Shown: one piece after another, positions 55,249-64,000 of the stretch
Numbering within the stretch: position 1 is the first letter of the stretch
Layout of the letters: every line of letters starts with the position of its first letter
From: Plectosphaerella cucumerina
Taxonomy: Eukaryota; Ascomycota; Sordariomycetes; Glomerellales; Plectosphaerellaceae
Reading direction: 5' to 3'
DNA: 64,000 nucleotides
Assembly: GCA_020746995.1 (NCBI GenBank)
Contig: JAGPXD010000003.1
Coordinates: forward strand, 1,302,001 to 1,366,000
Notes under the pieces: model-generated
What the model saw: only the letters and a program-made list of their open reading frames with translations
Told to the model about the DNA's origin: nothing
Databases searched by the model: none
Made by a program: the position numbers and the translations under genes

Positions 55249-57626
55249 GATTAAGAAGCTGTCACTGGTGGTTGGATAATTGCTGAGAAAAGTTCTTCAG
55301 AAGCAATATTTTCTCCTCGGATGAAGAAAAAGAAGTTCTGGAATTCCACGGGGTCTCGGGCCAGAAGAGCGGTGACTTCCATGAAGCTGTGTGGTTTGGC
55401 TCATGACATTCCGCCCCACACGACTACGATGAGAATGACATGTAGGGCGCATGTCGGACCCCTAAACGTCGCCTTTGACTTTACGAGCCAGCGCGGGAGC
55501 CAATGCCATTGCTGGTCCGATCTTGGGGCCGGGCCGGTCGAAGTACCGCGATCCCAACCACCTTGACATTTGGCTGCTCAATGTCCAATGCGAGTTTTCC
55601 GACTGTGGCTGTGGGGGACCAGGTTGTTGGGACATATCTTGTTCGCAGCGTCGCATTCAACGAGACCAGTCAGGCGATCGGATTCCAACCGACATCTACA
55701 GATTAGCACACCATGTCAACGTCTGCCAGACACTTTCCACTCATCCGAGTAATTTTCTCCCTTTTTTCACATTCCATTCTTGTGCCGCTCTCGGTGAAAA
55801 ATCAGTCGTCATCCGTGCGCCACGTAGCCACGTCTGGATATGGCGTTCCTAACGCCTCAATTGTATGACTTTGCGCAACTACGCCACAACCCCGACCGAT
55901 GATGCCTCAAGCCCGCTGTGGAGGTGGTGGTAAAGTTTCAACTGTTTTGAGGCCTCAGGCACCAGTTTACAACGTCATTCGACCAGTTTTCTGGTCTACA
56001 ACGCCTGTAAACTCTACCACTTGGACGATTTTTCACCTTTGAGATACCCTTCCCGGTCCCGGTACTGGAGGAAACCCAGCACATGCTGCCTCTTGGAGAC
56101 AAGGGAGAAAAAGCAGGTAAGTATGGCCAAATCATGTATCCTCAAGCCTCGACTAACAGTCACAGTTTTCACCCTGCCGCCCATCTCGACGCGACGCAGG
56201 AAGCACTCTGCTGAAATTTTTCCGTAGCACTCGCTCGTTGAGCAGTCGAGAAGAAAAAACTCTGTCCTCTCATCCAGGGCCTCTGTCCTTCCGGGTCCAG
56301 GCGCCCTCCACATCAGCCTAGGTATTCTACGAGCTTCTTGGGGGGGCCATACGGCAGAAGGGGCGAACCATGGCTGAGCCTCCAGGGCGCTGAGCGTCTA
56401 GGCAGCCCGTCATCTGACTCCCACGACTGCATTGATTCCATTGTGCGTCACAACGTGGCGGCAAACCTTGAGTATCACAATGTTCGAGTAAACAGGACGC
56501 CCAGAAATATCATGCTTAGGAGGCGTTCAGTCATGAACTCGACCACCACCCAACCGGGTGCCTAAACCCTCAGCAGGACTGCCCCCGACGTCAATTCAAG
56601 CCCGATGAGGCTGAGCATTCTGAAGCCGCACCCAACATCGCAAGGGTCGGGAATGTCCGGGGCTCCATGGGCCATCGACAAGACGCCAAGGCCCGGGCTC
56701 TCGATGAGACGATTTACGACCTACCGCAAACAGCGCGGAGACCAAGGCTGAGCGAGGAAAGACAACGTCCCACGATTGCAAGGGGTGGTCCAGTGACGGG
56801 TGATAACATGTCGGTGCGCGGTCTCGTGACCGTGTTGCGGCCAAGACCCCCACAGCGAGGGGGGTTGGGATGGCACCCATTGGCCCCGTCCGGTGTCGCT
56901 GCAGCAGAAAGGGGGCGGTGCGCGCACCCACAGCCTGACGCCCGGGGGGTCCCGCTGGGCACACATGCAGGCGGAATGAGGCAGACACCCTGGGGGTTTT
57001 CCCAGATAGGAGAGTGACAAGACAAGGCACGAGGCATCATTGGTGGACGCCATGTTCTGCGATCGAACTCCCATGGAAGGTTCGGCCGGCAGCCCGAGTA
57101 GCCACCCCAACACCGGACGGCGCAGATTTATGTCCTTGGCGGAAAGAAAGATTGAGGACATACATGCGCGGCGCCGCCAGGTACGCCTCTTGCGAAGACG
57201 GCCCGAAGATGAGAGCAAGCCAGATTCCCCCCTTTTACCCTATAAAGGGCGGCCTACCCCCCCCGACCCTCTGGGAGTCCAGATCTTTCCTCTCACACAT
57301 TCAGTCAATCCAAGAAAAAGCAAACTTTTCAAGTTCCTTGACTTTGCACTCTTCGAAGCATTGTATCATAAAGGTTTGCCTTCCTTCATCAACCCTCATC
57401 CACCTCGGACCCAAACCCTACCAGTGGGAATGGGACCGTAGGTTGCGACTTTCAACGCAAGCATCGAGCAAGCTTCAACGAACCATCCACCCACCCCGTC
57501 AAGGCTTCAACCGCCGCCGTGGAGTTCAACGGATCCCAGATCGCCCAACCAAACTTCGACTTTCAGTGCAACTGCTACTTTTCAGGCAACACGGACTGCA
57601 TCTGTCAGCAAATCAACGACGACAAC
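55249..57626. other. Intergenic / promoter of C2H2 gene
   Basis: This 2.4-kb stretch has no credible gene. GC-rich low-complexity sequence lies at 56640-57010. A strong TATAAA at 57241-57246 is followed by a CT/CA-rich leader, presumably the promoter of the zinc-finger gene with a leader of about 350 nt. A plus-strand frame from 57519 joins the zinc-finger gene but begins at GTG. Confidence 0.5.
57241..57246 (+). promoter_or_regulatory. TATA box of the C2H2 gene
   Basis: TATAAA in a GC-rich surround, 381 nt before the chosen ATG. Confidence 0.55.
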
Positions 57627-58391
57627 ATGGATCTGCGCAACGTTTTCCCCAAGGACGCCTTCATAGGCGCCATGGACGACATGCCCTTGCCTGACCTCGA
57701 CCCCACCCGCGCCTTCACACTTGAGCAATTTATCGCGGGTTATCCGTCGTTCGAGCCATCTGGGCTCTCATCTTCTGAACCCAGCCCTGGTAATTCTTAC
57801 CAGTCTCCATTCGGCCTCTTCAACGAATATTATTCGAACCGCGCGGACTACGGCATGACGATGAGGCAGAAGCAAGTTGCCCCCATGCCAGCGCAGCAAT
57901 TTGGGCTTCCGTTCACCCAGAACGACCTCTTCAACGGCGCCGCCGTTGACATGCAGCTCCCCCCTGGAGTTGCCGCCGTGAACAACGGCAATGAATTCAT
58001 GGGAGGCTTCAATGGGCCTGCCAGAGGTGCTCCGTCTGTTTCTCCCGTGTCCCGGTGCCGTGGCTTGTCTGACAGTCATCACAGGAAGGCGAAGGCCGCA
58101 GGTTCTCTGGAGAAGAACCATGAGTGCACCTTCGAGGGCTGCTCCTCGAAGTTCTCTACGGACAAGGATCGCAGGCGTCACGAAATCACCCACCAGAAGG
58201 TCGTGAACGCAGCCGGAAAGCCTTGCTCGGAGACCGGATGGGTGTGCGCCCACAACTGCATCAAGCATGAGAACCTCCATGTTTACAATCGCCTGGACAA
58301 CTTCAAGAGGCACATGAGACGCAAACATCATCTCAGTGCTGCCGAGTACAACGCCGATGAGTACTGGCATCAGAAGGGAGATCTCGTTTGA
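57627..58391 (+). CDS. C2H2 zinc-finger protein
   Basis: 254 aa from the ATG at 57627 (MDLRNVFPKDAFIG). The same frame is open for 36 more codons upstream, with Cys-rich, protein-like sequence (FQCNCYFSGNTDCICQQIN), so a spliced upstream start is possible. The N-terminal two thirds are Pro/Asn/Phe-rich, as in an activation region. A classical finger lies at about residues 166-190 (CTFEGCSSKFSTDKDRRRHEITH). A second, longer-spaced finger follows (CAHNCIKHENLHVYNRLDNFKRHMRRKH), an arrangement common in fungal C2H2 proteins. It ends shortly after, at HQKGDLV. It is a probable nuclear regulator; targets are unknown. Confidence 0.82.
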   Translation: MDLRNVFPKDAFIGAMDDMPLPDLDPTRAFTLEQFIAGYPSFEPSGLSSSEPSPGNSYQSPFGLFNEYYSNRADYGMTMRQKQVAPMPAQQFGLPFTQNDLFNGAAVDMQLPPGVAAVNNGNEFMGGFNGPARGAPSVSPVSRCRGLSDSHHRKAKAAGSLEKNHECTFEGCSSKFSTDKDRRRHEITHQKVVNAAGKPCSETGWVCAHNCIKHENLHVYNRLDNFKRHMRRKHHLSAAEYNADEYWHQKGDLV

Positions 58392-59360
58392 GCAGCTTGT
58401 GCTCTGTCGCGGTTGCCAACTTTCGACGTGCCTTCTGGGTTTTGGGGTTTTCTGGTCACGAAAGAAATGACCCCTTCGTGATTTCTCACGGAGCAGTCAC
58501 TTCTTCCATGTTTTGTACCAACATTTCTTGTACCAAAACTTGCACCATTGGTGCGATGTACTCTATCTGTCAGAGTATGGGGACGAGATCGTTGATCATG
58601 GCCAGACAGGGTCATGGCAGGGCAACAGGGGGCGAAACTGGCAAGAGTGGCTGTACAACATGTACAACAGCCTTTGGTAGGATTGTGTTGGTTTTTACAC
58701 TCTGACCCGGCGAGGCAGACGGAGTTTTGGGAACTTTGGGTAGACGGGTTGCAGGCTGGGGACGTTCGCAAGATCGATCCCCGGATCCAGTCCGATTGGA
58801 CCTCTACCTTACCTTGCGTTAATTGCTACAGTAATCTTGCAATCACTCATTCAACTTCTTTCGAGACCGATGTGAATTGTTGTTTGCGTCTTGTAAGCTT
58901 GTCGAAGTACTGGAAGAATTATGCACGTTGGATCTTCCACGTGTCGTCTCATGATCAGCCATTTTGGAGTTGGGACCCTTGGGCTTTGGAGCACGTGGAG
59001 CAAGCAGGGTTCGGCTCCTGACTATCAACTCGAAGATATCATCGGCACCTTCATCAAGCGCATCCCAGTTGGCTGCCCGATCCCCAAACACTTTAGCGGT
59101 CACTTCAAGACCAAGGGCAACACCATCGCGGTCCTGCGCGATGCCATCGCCGTGCCCAACGGACCCCCTTTTCGCCCATAGCCATCTCAGACGCAACCGA
59201 AGAGTTCAAGGTCGAGCAGAGCGACGTTAGTAACAACGGTGTCTTCAATCGAACGAAGCACACTTTCCCGGATACCAAGCCAGTCTAGCAGGCAGCCAAC
59301 TTGCCAAGAAGGCCAGTACCGAGAGCGAAGACACAGCCCAAGGCATCTCCAGCACCGCCA
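58392..59360. other. Intergenic with a possible degraded coding stretch
   Basis: The plus strand at 59030-59180 reads a protein-like segment (DIIGTFIKRIPVGCPIPKHF, then GHFKTKGNTIAVLRDAIAVPN). A second segment in another frame follows (ISDATEEFKVEQSDVSNNGVF), ending at a stop near 59288. No start or junction could be settled, so I do not call a gene. Confidence 0.35.
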
Positions 59361-59495
59361 AGACAGCAAGACAGCAAGACAGCAAGACAGCAAGACAGCA
59401 AGACAGCAAGACAGCAAGACAGCAAGACAGCAAGACAGCAAGACAGCAAGACAGCAAGACAGCAAGACAGCAAGACAGCAAGACAGCAAGACAGC
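59361..59495 (+). repeat. Minisatellite, about 17 copies of an 8-bp unit (ACAGCAAG)
   Basis: A perfect or nearly perfect tandem array of ACAGCAAG. Because 8 and 3 share no factor, each of the three plus-strand frames reads the same octapeptide cycle (D-S-K-T-A-R-Q-Q), and each minus-strand frame the cycle L-S-C-C-L-A-V-L. All six frames are therefore open. The apparent ORFs across it are a consequence of the repeat and not evidence for genes. Confidence 0.95.
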
Positions 59496-60090
59496 CCGGA
59501 GGCCATCCTGCGCGACATTAAGGCTATCAGTAGCTGTCAGGGAACGTATTTTCAGCAGAGTGATGAGGTCATCAACTCGTTCAGCTGCAAAAGATACGGG
59601 AGAGGTGTGGTACAGGCTGATCTCTGGCCTCCTCCGGCAGTTGGAAGAGGCGTTGGGGGATGATCATGACATTCCATGGTGATGGGGCCACCGATTAATC
59701 GGTACCTATGTCTATCAAAGTTTTCGGGATTTCCCAGGCGTAGGTAGCGTTTAACCTCTTCGCCAGTAAGCATGGATGCCGCCTTCATTCGTGCGTTGCG
59801 GCTGTGAAACAACAATGGCGATAAGGTTGCGCCTCACGGGATTACGCCGTCCACCTCATTCGAACCGTGAGGTTCGTGACGGCTGTTGGCCACCTAGGCA
59901 GTAGTCACTGCCAACTTAGAAATGCGCCGGGTTGAGGAGGAAAAAGTTAAAAACTGCAGCTGCCTGCATACGCGTCATCTTGAGATGATAAAACGAACGA
60001 CTGCCCCCGTCTGGACATCAGATGTGACTTGACAGATCTCACACCCATCTCCCCGCACTGCACGACACCACTCGAATCCGCACGAGCACG
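59496..60090. other. Intergenic / promoter of hypothetical gene
   Basis: No gene is recognised. The 3' half should contain the promoter of the frame at 60091. Confidence 0.4.
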
Positions 60091-60666
60091 ATGGCCATCA
60101 CAGAAAACGAACCTCGACCGTCGCCGATGCCGGAAGCCGTCCAGTCTTTCTTCGCGCCGCCATTGAATTACCTCGGACAGTGGCCGATCACATCTCATTC
60201 GCGAAGCAGACGCCCCGACAACAAAGACAAAGAATGGCCTTGGGGCGACGGCCTCCCATTGTTCGATGGATCCGCCGAAGTTGTGTGGAACGACGATCAA
60301 ATCACCTTCATGAGTCTTCCGCAGGCGATCCGCTGCCCTCGGCTGCGCAGCGAGACCACTCGACATGAGTATGAAGTTTGGAGGGAGATGTGCGACGCGA
60401 TCATTGCGGTGGAGATACAGGTAGCGAGTCGGGAATTCGAAGATGTCCAGGAGCTGGTCGAGTTGCCAGAGGAGCGAGAGAGACGCGAGTGGGTGCCAAC
60501 GCAGATGGCGTACGTTGCGATGGAGCGTTTGAAGCGTCTCGTCGAACCTGACTCGATACCGGCAGCCATCGTCGGAAGCTACAACAGTGCCAGAGAGGCT
60601 CTCATTGCCCTGGATATGTGGATTGAGCGCAGGGCCAGGGGAGGGCGGGTGCAGGTCAAGATCTGA
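60091..60666 (+). CDS. Hypothetical protein, 191 aa
   Basis: A single-exon frame from an ATG in good context (GCACGATGGCC). The sequence is acidic, with Trp/Glu-rich segments (NYLGQWPITSHS, WPWGDGLPLFDGSAEV, YEVWREMCDAIIAVEIQV). Helical stretches towards the C-terminus include RREWVPTQMAYVAMERLK. No signal peptide or membrane helix. I do not recognise a family. A longer antisense frame (59947-60741) overlaps but has Arg/Leu/His-rich, non-protein-like composition. Confidence 0.55.
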   Translation: MAITENEPRPSPMPEAVQSFFAPPLNYLGQWPITSHSRSRRPDNKDKEWPWGDGLPLFDGSAEVVWNDDQITFMSLPQAIRCPRLRSETTRHEYEVWREMCDAIIAVEIQVASREFEDVQELVELPEERERREWVPTQMAYVAMERLKRLVEPDSIPAAIVGSYNSAREALIALDMWIERRARGGRVQVKI

Positions 60667-60827
60667 GTGCATGCTCTTGCTCAACCCACTGGTATGGATT
60701 GGGCAGTGTCGTCCATGGAGGGTTGAAGGGATCAGGGTCATTCATTGGTAGACATCCATTCGATAGTTGCAGTTGATTGGAATACAAGCAGTTCCAATCA
60801 GTACTTGAACTACTCTGACTCGCGATC

Positions 60828-61415
60828 CTACCTGATTAGCAGAGCTGCGAGACCAGTTTCTCTTTCCCAGGGATACTGGAACTCGGTGTCAAGGTGGTGG
60901 GCGATGGACAGGGCATCGGGCTTGGTGACAGTGTCGCCGTAGGCGAGGCAGATGATACAGGAGAGCGATCTCAAGTCGGCAAAATTGGAGAGGAGCGGCT
61001 CGAACTGAGCGTTGGATAAGAGGCCTGTTGTGTCGGCTTGCGATGGAATGTGTCTCGAGACCCAGGGTTCAAGCAACGAGCCCGGCTTAAAGTCAGGCAT
61101 GGATATGCCTGTGTAGGACTTCGGGACCGCAAGTTGCCATGTTGGATGACAGTGCGAGCTGAAGTTCTCCTGAAAAAGGGGTTTTGACATCTTCGGCACT
61201 TGGTCCGTGGAGAGATCCATCCCTTCTTTTAGTGCCCATCCAATCTTGTCGCGCAGTTGGCCGGGAGAGCAGACATGTGAAGCTAAACCGGACCCGGCAG
61301 GGTGCAAAACAACCCCGCCAAGAATGACGTCGCCGGCCACCTTCCTCGGAATGCAGGGACGATGGATGTTCACTGGCAGGAGGAGGTCTCCCCGCCAAGA
61401 GCACCCCGCTCCCAC
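60828..61415 (-). CDS. Hypothetical protein, 195 aa, weakly supported
   Basis: The frame starts 157 bp from the divergent Sro7-like gene. It shows protein-like stretches (KIGWALKEGMDLSTDQ, ALSIAHHLDTEFQYPWERETG) but no recognised family. The stop follows a potential donor (CAG/GTAGGA), so the true gene may continue through an intron. The first 60 residues may be leader sequence read as protein. Confidence 0.35.
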   Translation of the reverse strand: MGAGCSWRGDLLLPVNIHRPCIPRKVAGDVILGGVVLHPAGSGLASHVCSPGQLRDKIGWALKEGMDLSTDQVPKMSKPLFQENFSSHCHPTWQLAVPKSYTGISMPDFKPGSLLEPWVSRHIPSQADTTGLLSNAQFEPLLSNFADLRSLSCIICLAYGDTVTKPDALSIAHHLDTEFQYPWERETGLAALLIR

Positions 61416-61572
61416 GCTGTCGCGGCCGCTACCAGCCCTGAGCTGGACGCTAACGAGGCAAAGTCCCGGGCCTGCCGCCGCTGATCTCCATCGGATTTCA
61501 TTCCCTCCCTTCCGACGAACTCCAAGCTCTCCTCCTTCTCAACCACCACAACCACGATTCCCTCCCCCAACC

Positions 61573-64000
61573 ATGGCGTCGGCATTCCTGCGAGGCAAGC
61601 AGACGGGCATGCAGAATGACCTGTCTGCCGCCGTCGTGCCTGAGCTCTTTGCGCCCGACGACCAGGCCCGGTACGGTATCAATTCACAGATCAGGTCAGC
61701 TCGACGCGCGTCCCCCGCGAAAAACTCCAGCACGGTTCTAACCGCCCCGCCGACAGCTGCTTCGCCTACGAACCCATTCAGTCCCTTCTCGCCGTCGGCA
61801 CGAACGAATCGCAATTCGGTCCAGGGAAAATCTTCGTCTTCGGCCACACCAGAGTCCACAAGGTCCTCGAGACCCAACGCCGCACCTCGTTCAAGACCCT
61901 CCGCTTCGCCGCCAACAAGCTCGTCTCCCTCGACAACAAGAATGAGCTGAGCATTTGGGACCTCGACGCTGGTATCCGCGTCGCTGGACAAGTCATTACT
62001 GGCAATGTCACCTCCCTCATCACCGACCCCCTGCTGGACTGGGTCTTCGTCGGCCTGGCATCGGGGGAGGTGCTGGCCTACGACCTGGACAGGGAGCGCA
62101 TCACCACATCGCTCCGCCTACCCAATTTCTGGCGCGAGCACGACCCCTCCGCCCGCGCCGTAGGCCTCGTCTCGCTCTCCCTGCATCCCACCGACATTGG
62201 CAAGCTTCTCATCGCATACACCACCGGCGCCGTCATTTACTCGTTCAAACAAAACCAGCCCACAAAATTCTTCGAATATGTCCTGCAGCCCGGCGCGCCA
62301 GGCGGCGGCGGAGGGAGCGCGGAGACGGTGCGCAAGCCGAGACTCTCCCACGCCCTCTGGCACCCCACTGGCACCTTCGTCTTGACCGCCCACGACGACG
62401 GCAGCATGGTCTTCTGGGACCCCAAGGACGGCCGCCTCCTGACCGCCAGGACCATGGAGAGCACCAAGGTCGACCAGCCTTCGCGCCAGGCCGCCTCCTC
62501 TTCCTTCATCGAGCCTTACACCCGCATCGCATGGTGCTGCAAGGCCAATGCCGATGACACCGGCCTACTCATTGCTGGCGGCCAGTCGCCAGACGTGCCC
62601 CAGAGAGGCCTCACGTTCATCGATCTGGGCATGACCCCGCCTTATGCCACATCCTCCTGGCAGGTCCTTCAGGATCACTTCAACGGCAAGCGGCAGAGTA
62701 TTCTGCCGACGCCGCCCGGCGCCCAGGTCGCCGACTTCCTTCTGTTCCCCCGTTCTTCTCCCCATTACGCCGGCAGCCATGACCCCATTGCCATTATGAC
62801 TCTTTTGACTTCAGGCGAGCTCATTACGATGAGCTTCCCATCAGGATACCCCATTAGCCCAACGAACCAACTGCACCCTTCGCTGTCCTTTGTGCACCCA
62901 TACATCACGCGCTTCGCCGTTCAGACCGTCGAGAGGGGTAGGTGGCTCGGCATGACCGAGACGCGAAATCAGGGTGAGCCGCTGCTCAAGGGCGGCGCCA
63001 TGGCCAACAAGCCTTCCAAGACGTACCAAGGCCGCTCCATTCTGCAGGCCGCCCACGGCGATGGCACGGTGAGGATCTGGGACGTCGGTAACAACGACGA
63101 GATTGAGAACCCCCGCGTGCTCCAGGTTGACGTCGCAAGGGCGTTGGGCCGGTTCGACAATGTCGATGTCACTGCCATGGCCATGGCCGGCAACACGGGC
63201 GAGTGGGCGGTTGGAACGAAGACCGGCGAGGTTGTCATTTATCGCTGGGGCGTCAACAGAACCTACGGCAGGGAAGGCTTGCCCGACATCGCCTCAAATC
63301 CTGGTGGTCTTACAGACATCACGGGGCGAACAGAACCGTCCTTGAAGGAGGGTCTGCTGCCGACGACGCTGTACGAAATGATGCAGGGACCGATCACGGC
63401 TCTCGCCGTATCAGACGTCGGCTTCGTCGCTGCTGGTTCCGAAGGTGGCTTCGTCAGTATCATCGACCTTCGCGGCCCGACTGTCATCCTGCAGATGTCC
63501 ATGTCCGAATTTGCAAAGCCGGAGAAGCGGTCGTCGTTCCTCAAGAGTTCTTCTTCCGCGGCGGCTAACAATGATTGGGCTGTCAAAATTGAGTTCGGCG
63601 TTTTGACTCTCGAAGGCGACAGCTACTCCAGTATCTGCTGCTTCGTCGGAACGAATATGGGCAAGATCCTGACATTCAAGCTCCTCCCGTCGAATAGCTC
63701 CTACACGGCAAAGTACGTCGGGCTCCATCAAGCTGACGGCAAGGTTGTCGCTCTATGTCCCATCGTCGCCGACACAGGAAAGCCGGCGGAAGCGAGCGGG
63801 CCTACGGTCGCCGGGCTACGGTCGGGACAACAGGTCCACGGACTTCTCGTGGCGGGTAAGTGAAGTCTTTTTGCGAACCTTGTTTCTGCTACGGCGTTTC
63901 TGACACACTGGGTTTAGTCACACAGACTGAGATACGGATTTTTAAGCCCGCCAGTGGCAAGGGCGCCTCGAAGTCCTTTGATGATGCCCTATGCGACGCG
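61573..64000 (+). CDS. Lgl/Tomosyn/Sro7-type WD40 exocytosis regulator, 3' truncated by window edge
   Basis: Exons so far are 61573-61694, 61757-63855 and 63918-64000 (continuing); the introns of 62 nt each restore phase. The protein starts MASAFLRGKQTGMQNDLSAA, and after intron 1 reads CFAYEPIQSLLAVGTNESQFGPGKIFVFG, the first WD-like blade. Further blades are KNELSIWDLDAGIRVAG, HPTGTFVLTAHDDGSMVFWDPKDG, AAHGDGTVRIWDVGNNDEI and GEWAVGTKTGEVVIYRWG, then FVAAGSEGGFVSIIDLRG. This order matches the double-propeller Lgl family; in yeast, Sro7/Sro77 binds the t-SNARE Sec9 and Rab Sec4 to promote polarised exocytosis. About 767 residues are visible; the C-terminal tail lies outside. It is expected to act at the hyphal tip membrane, in the same broad process as the Bud14-like protein. 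Confidence 0.93.

Noticed and set aside
59947..60741. Minus-strand frame of 264 aa
   Set aside because: It overlaps the plus-strand hypothetical gene, whose composition and ATG context look more like a real protein.
1..64000. CRISPR arrays, insertion sequences, riboswitches or viral insertions
   Set aside because: No spaced direct repeats, transposase, integrase or reverse transcriptase motifs or viral protein motifs were seen. The two AT-rich blocks are too degraded to assign to an element.

Overview
The window looks like a filamentous ascomycete chromosome, most likely a Sordariomycete. The evidence is short GT..AG introns (about 45-130 nt), a Zn2Cys6 regulator, a HET-domain protein, an AA9 polysaccharide monooxygenase with a fungal CBM1, a class II hydrophobin-like gene, and AT-rich blocks with nonsense changes that look like repeat-induced point mutation (RIP). 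The species cannot be named from the sequence alone. Exon models were built by hand. Where I give a protein length, the exon lengths sum to a multiple of three.

Layout. 1-6800: 3' part of a phenol 2-monooxygenase-type flavoprotein, a small HTH protein, an NmrA/SDR-like protein and an MFS drug/polyamine-type transporter. 7600-10000: a secreted poly-Gly protein, a 123-bp in-frame tandem duplication and the 3' remnant of an AA9 gene. 10450-16900: a nitrilase divergent from a sugar-type MFS transporter, followed by a Zn2Cys6 regulator; this is the best candidate for a small catabolic or detoxification cluster. 17100-20800: two decaying genes (an Old Yellow Enzyme and a hotdog thioesterase) with in-frame stops, next to an AT-rich block. 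21200: tRNA-Gly(GCC). 22300-31700: a hypothetical gene, a large Bud14-like SH3 polarity protein with a long leader, and a GPI-anchored secreted protein. 32400-43700, all on the minus strand: a WSC-domain secreted protein, an LLM flavin monooxygenase, an amino-acid permease and a 1638-aa ABCA-type ABC transporter. 45500-48200: an intact AA9-CBM1 enzyme with eight exons and a class II hydrophobin-like gene that appears frameshifted. 49400-58400: a HET protein, a disordered protein with a Cys-rich tail, a monocarboxylate-type MFS transporter and a C2H2 zinc-finger protein. 58400-64000: an 8-bp minisatellite, small hypothetical genes and the 5' part of an Lgl/Sro7-type exocytosis protein that runs off the right edge.

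Conserved housekeeping or polarity genes (Bud14-like, Sro7-like, tRNA) are mixed with accessory genes for transport, plant-polymer attack, surface proteins and detoxification. No wholly new system is demonstrated. The strongest leads are the nitrilase/MFS/regulator trio, the RIP-like pseudogene block, and three genes that are easily missed because of introns or frame breaks: the AA9 remnant, the hydrophobin-like gene and the OYE relic.
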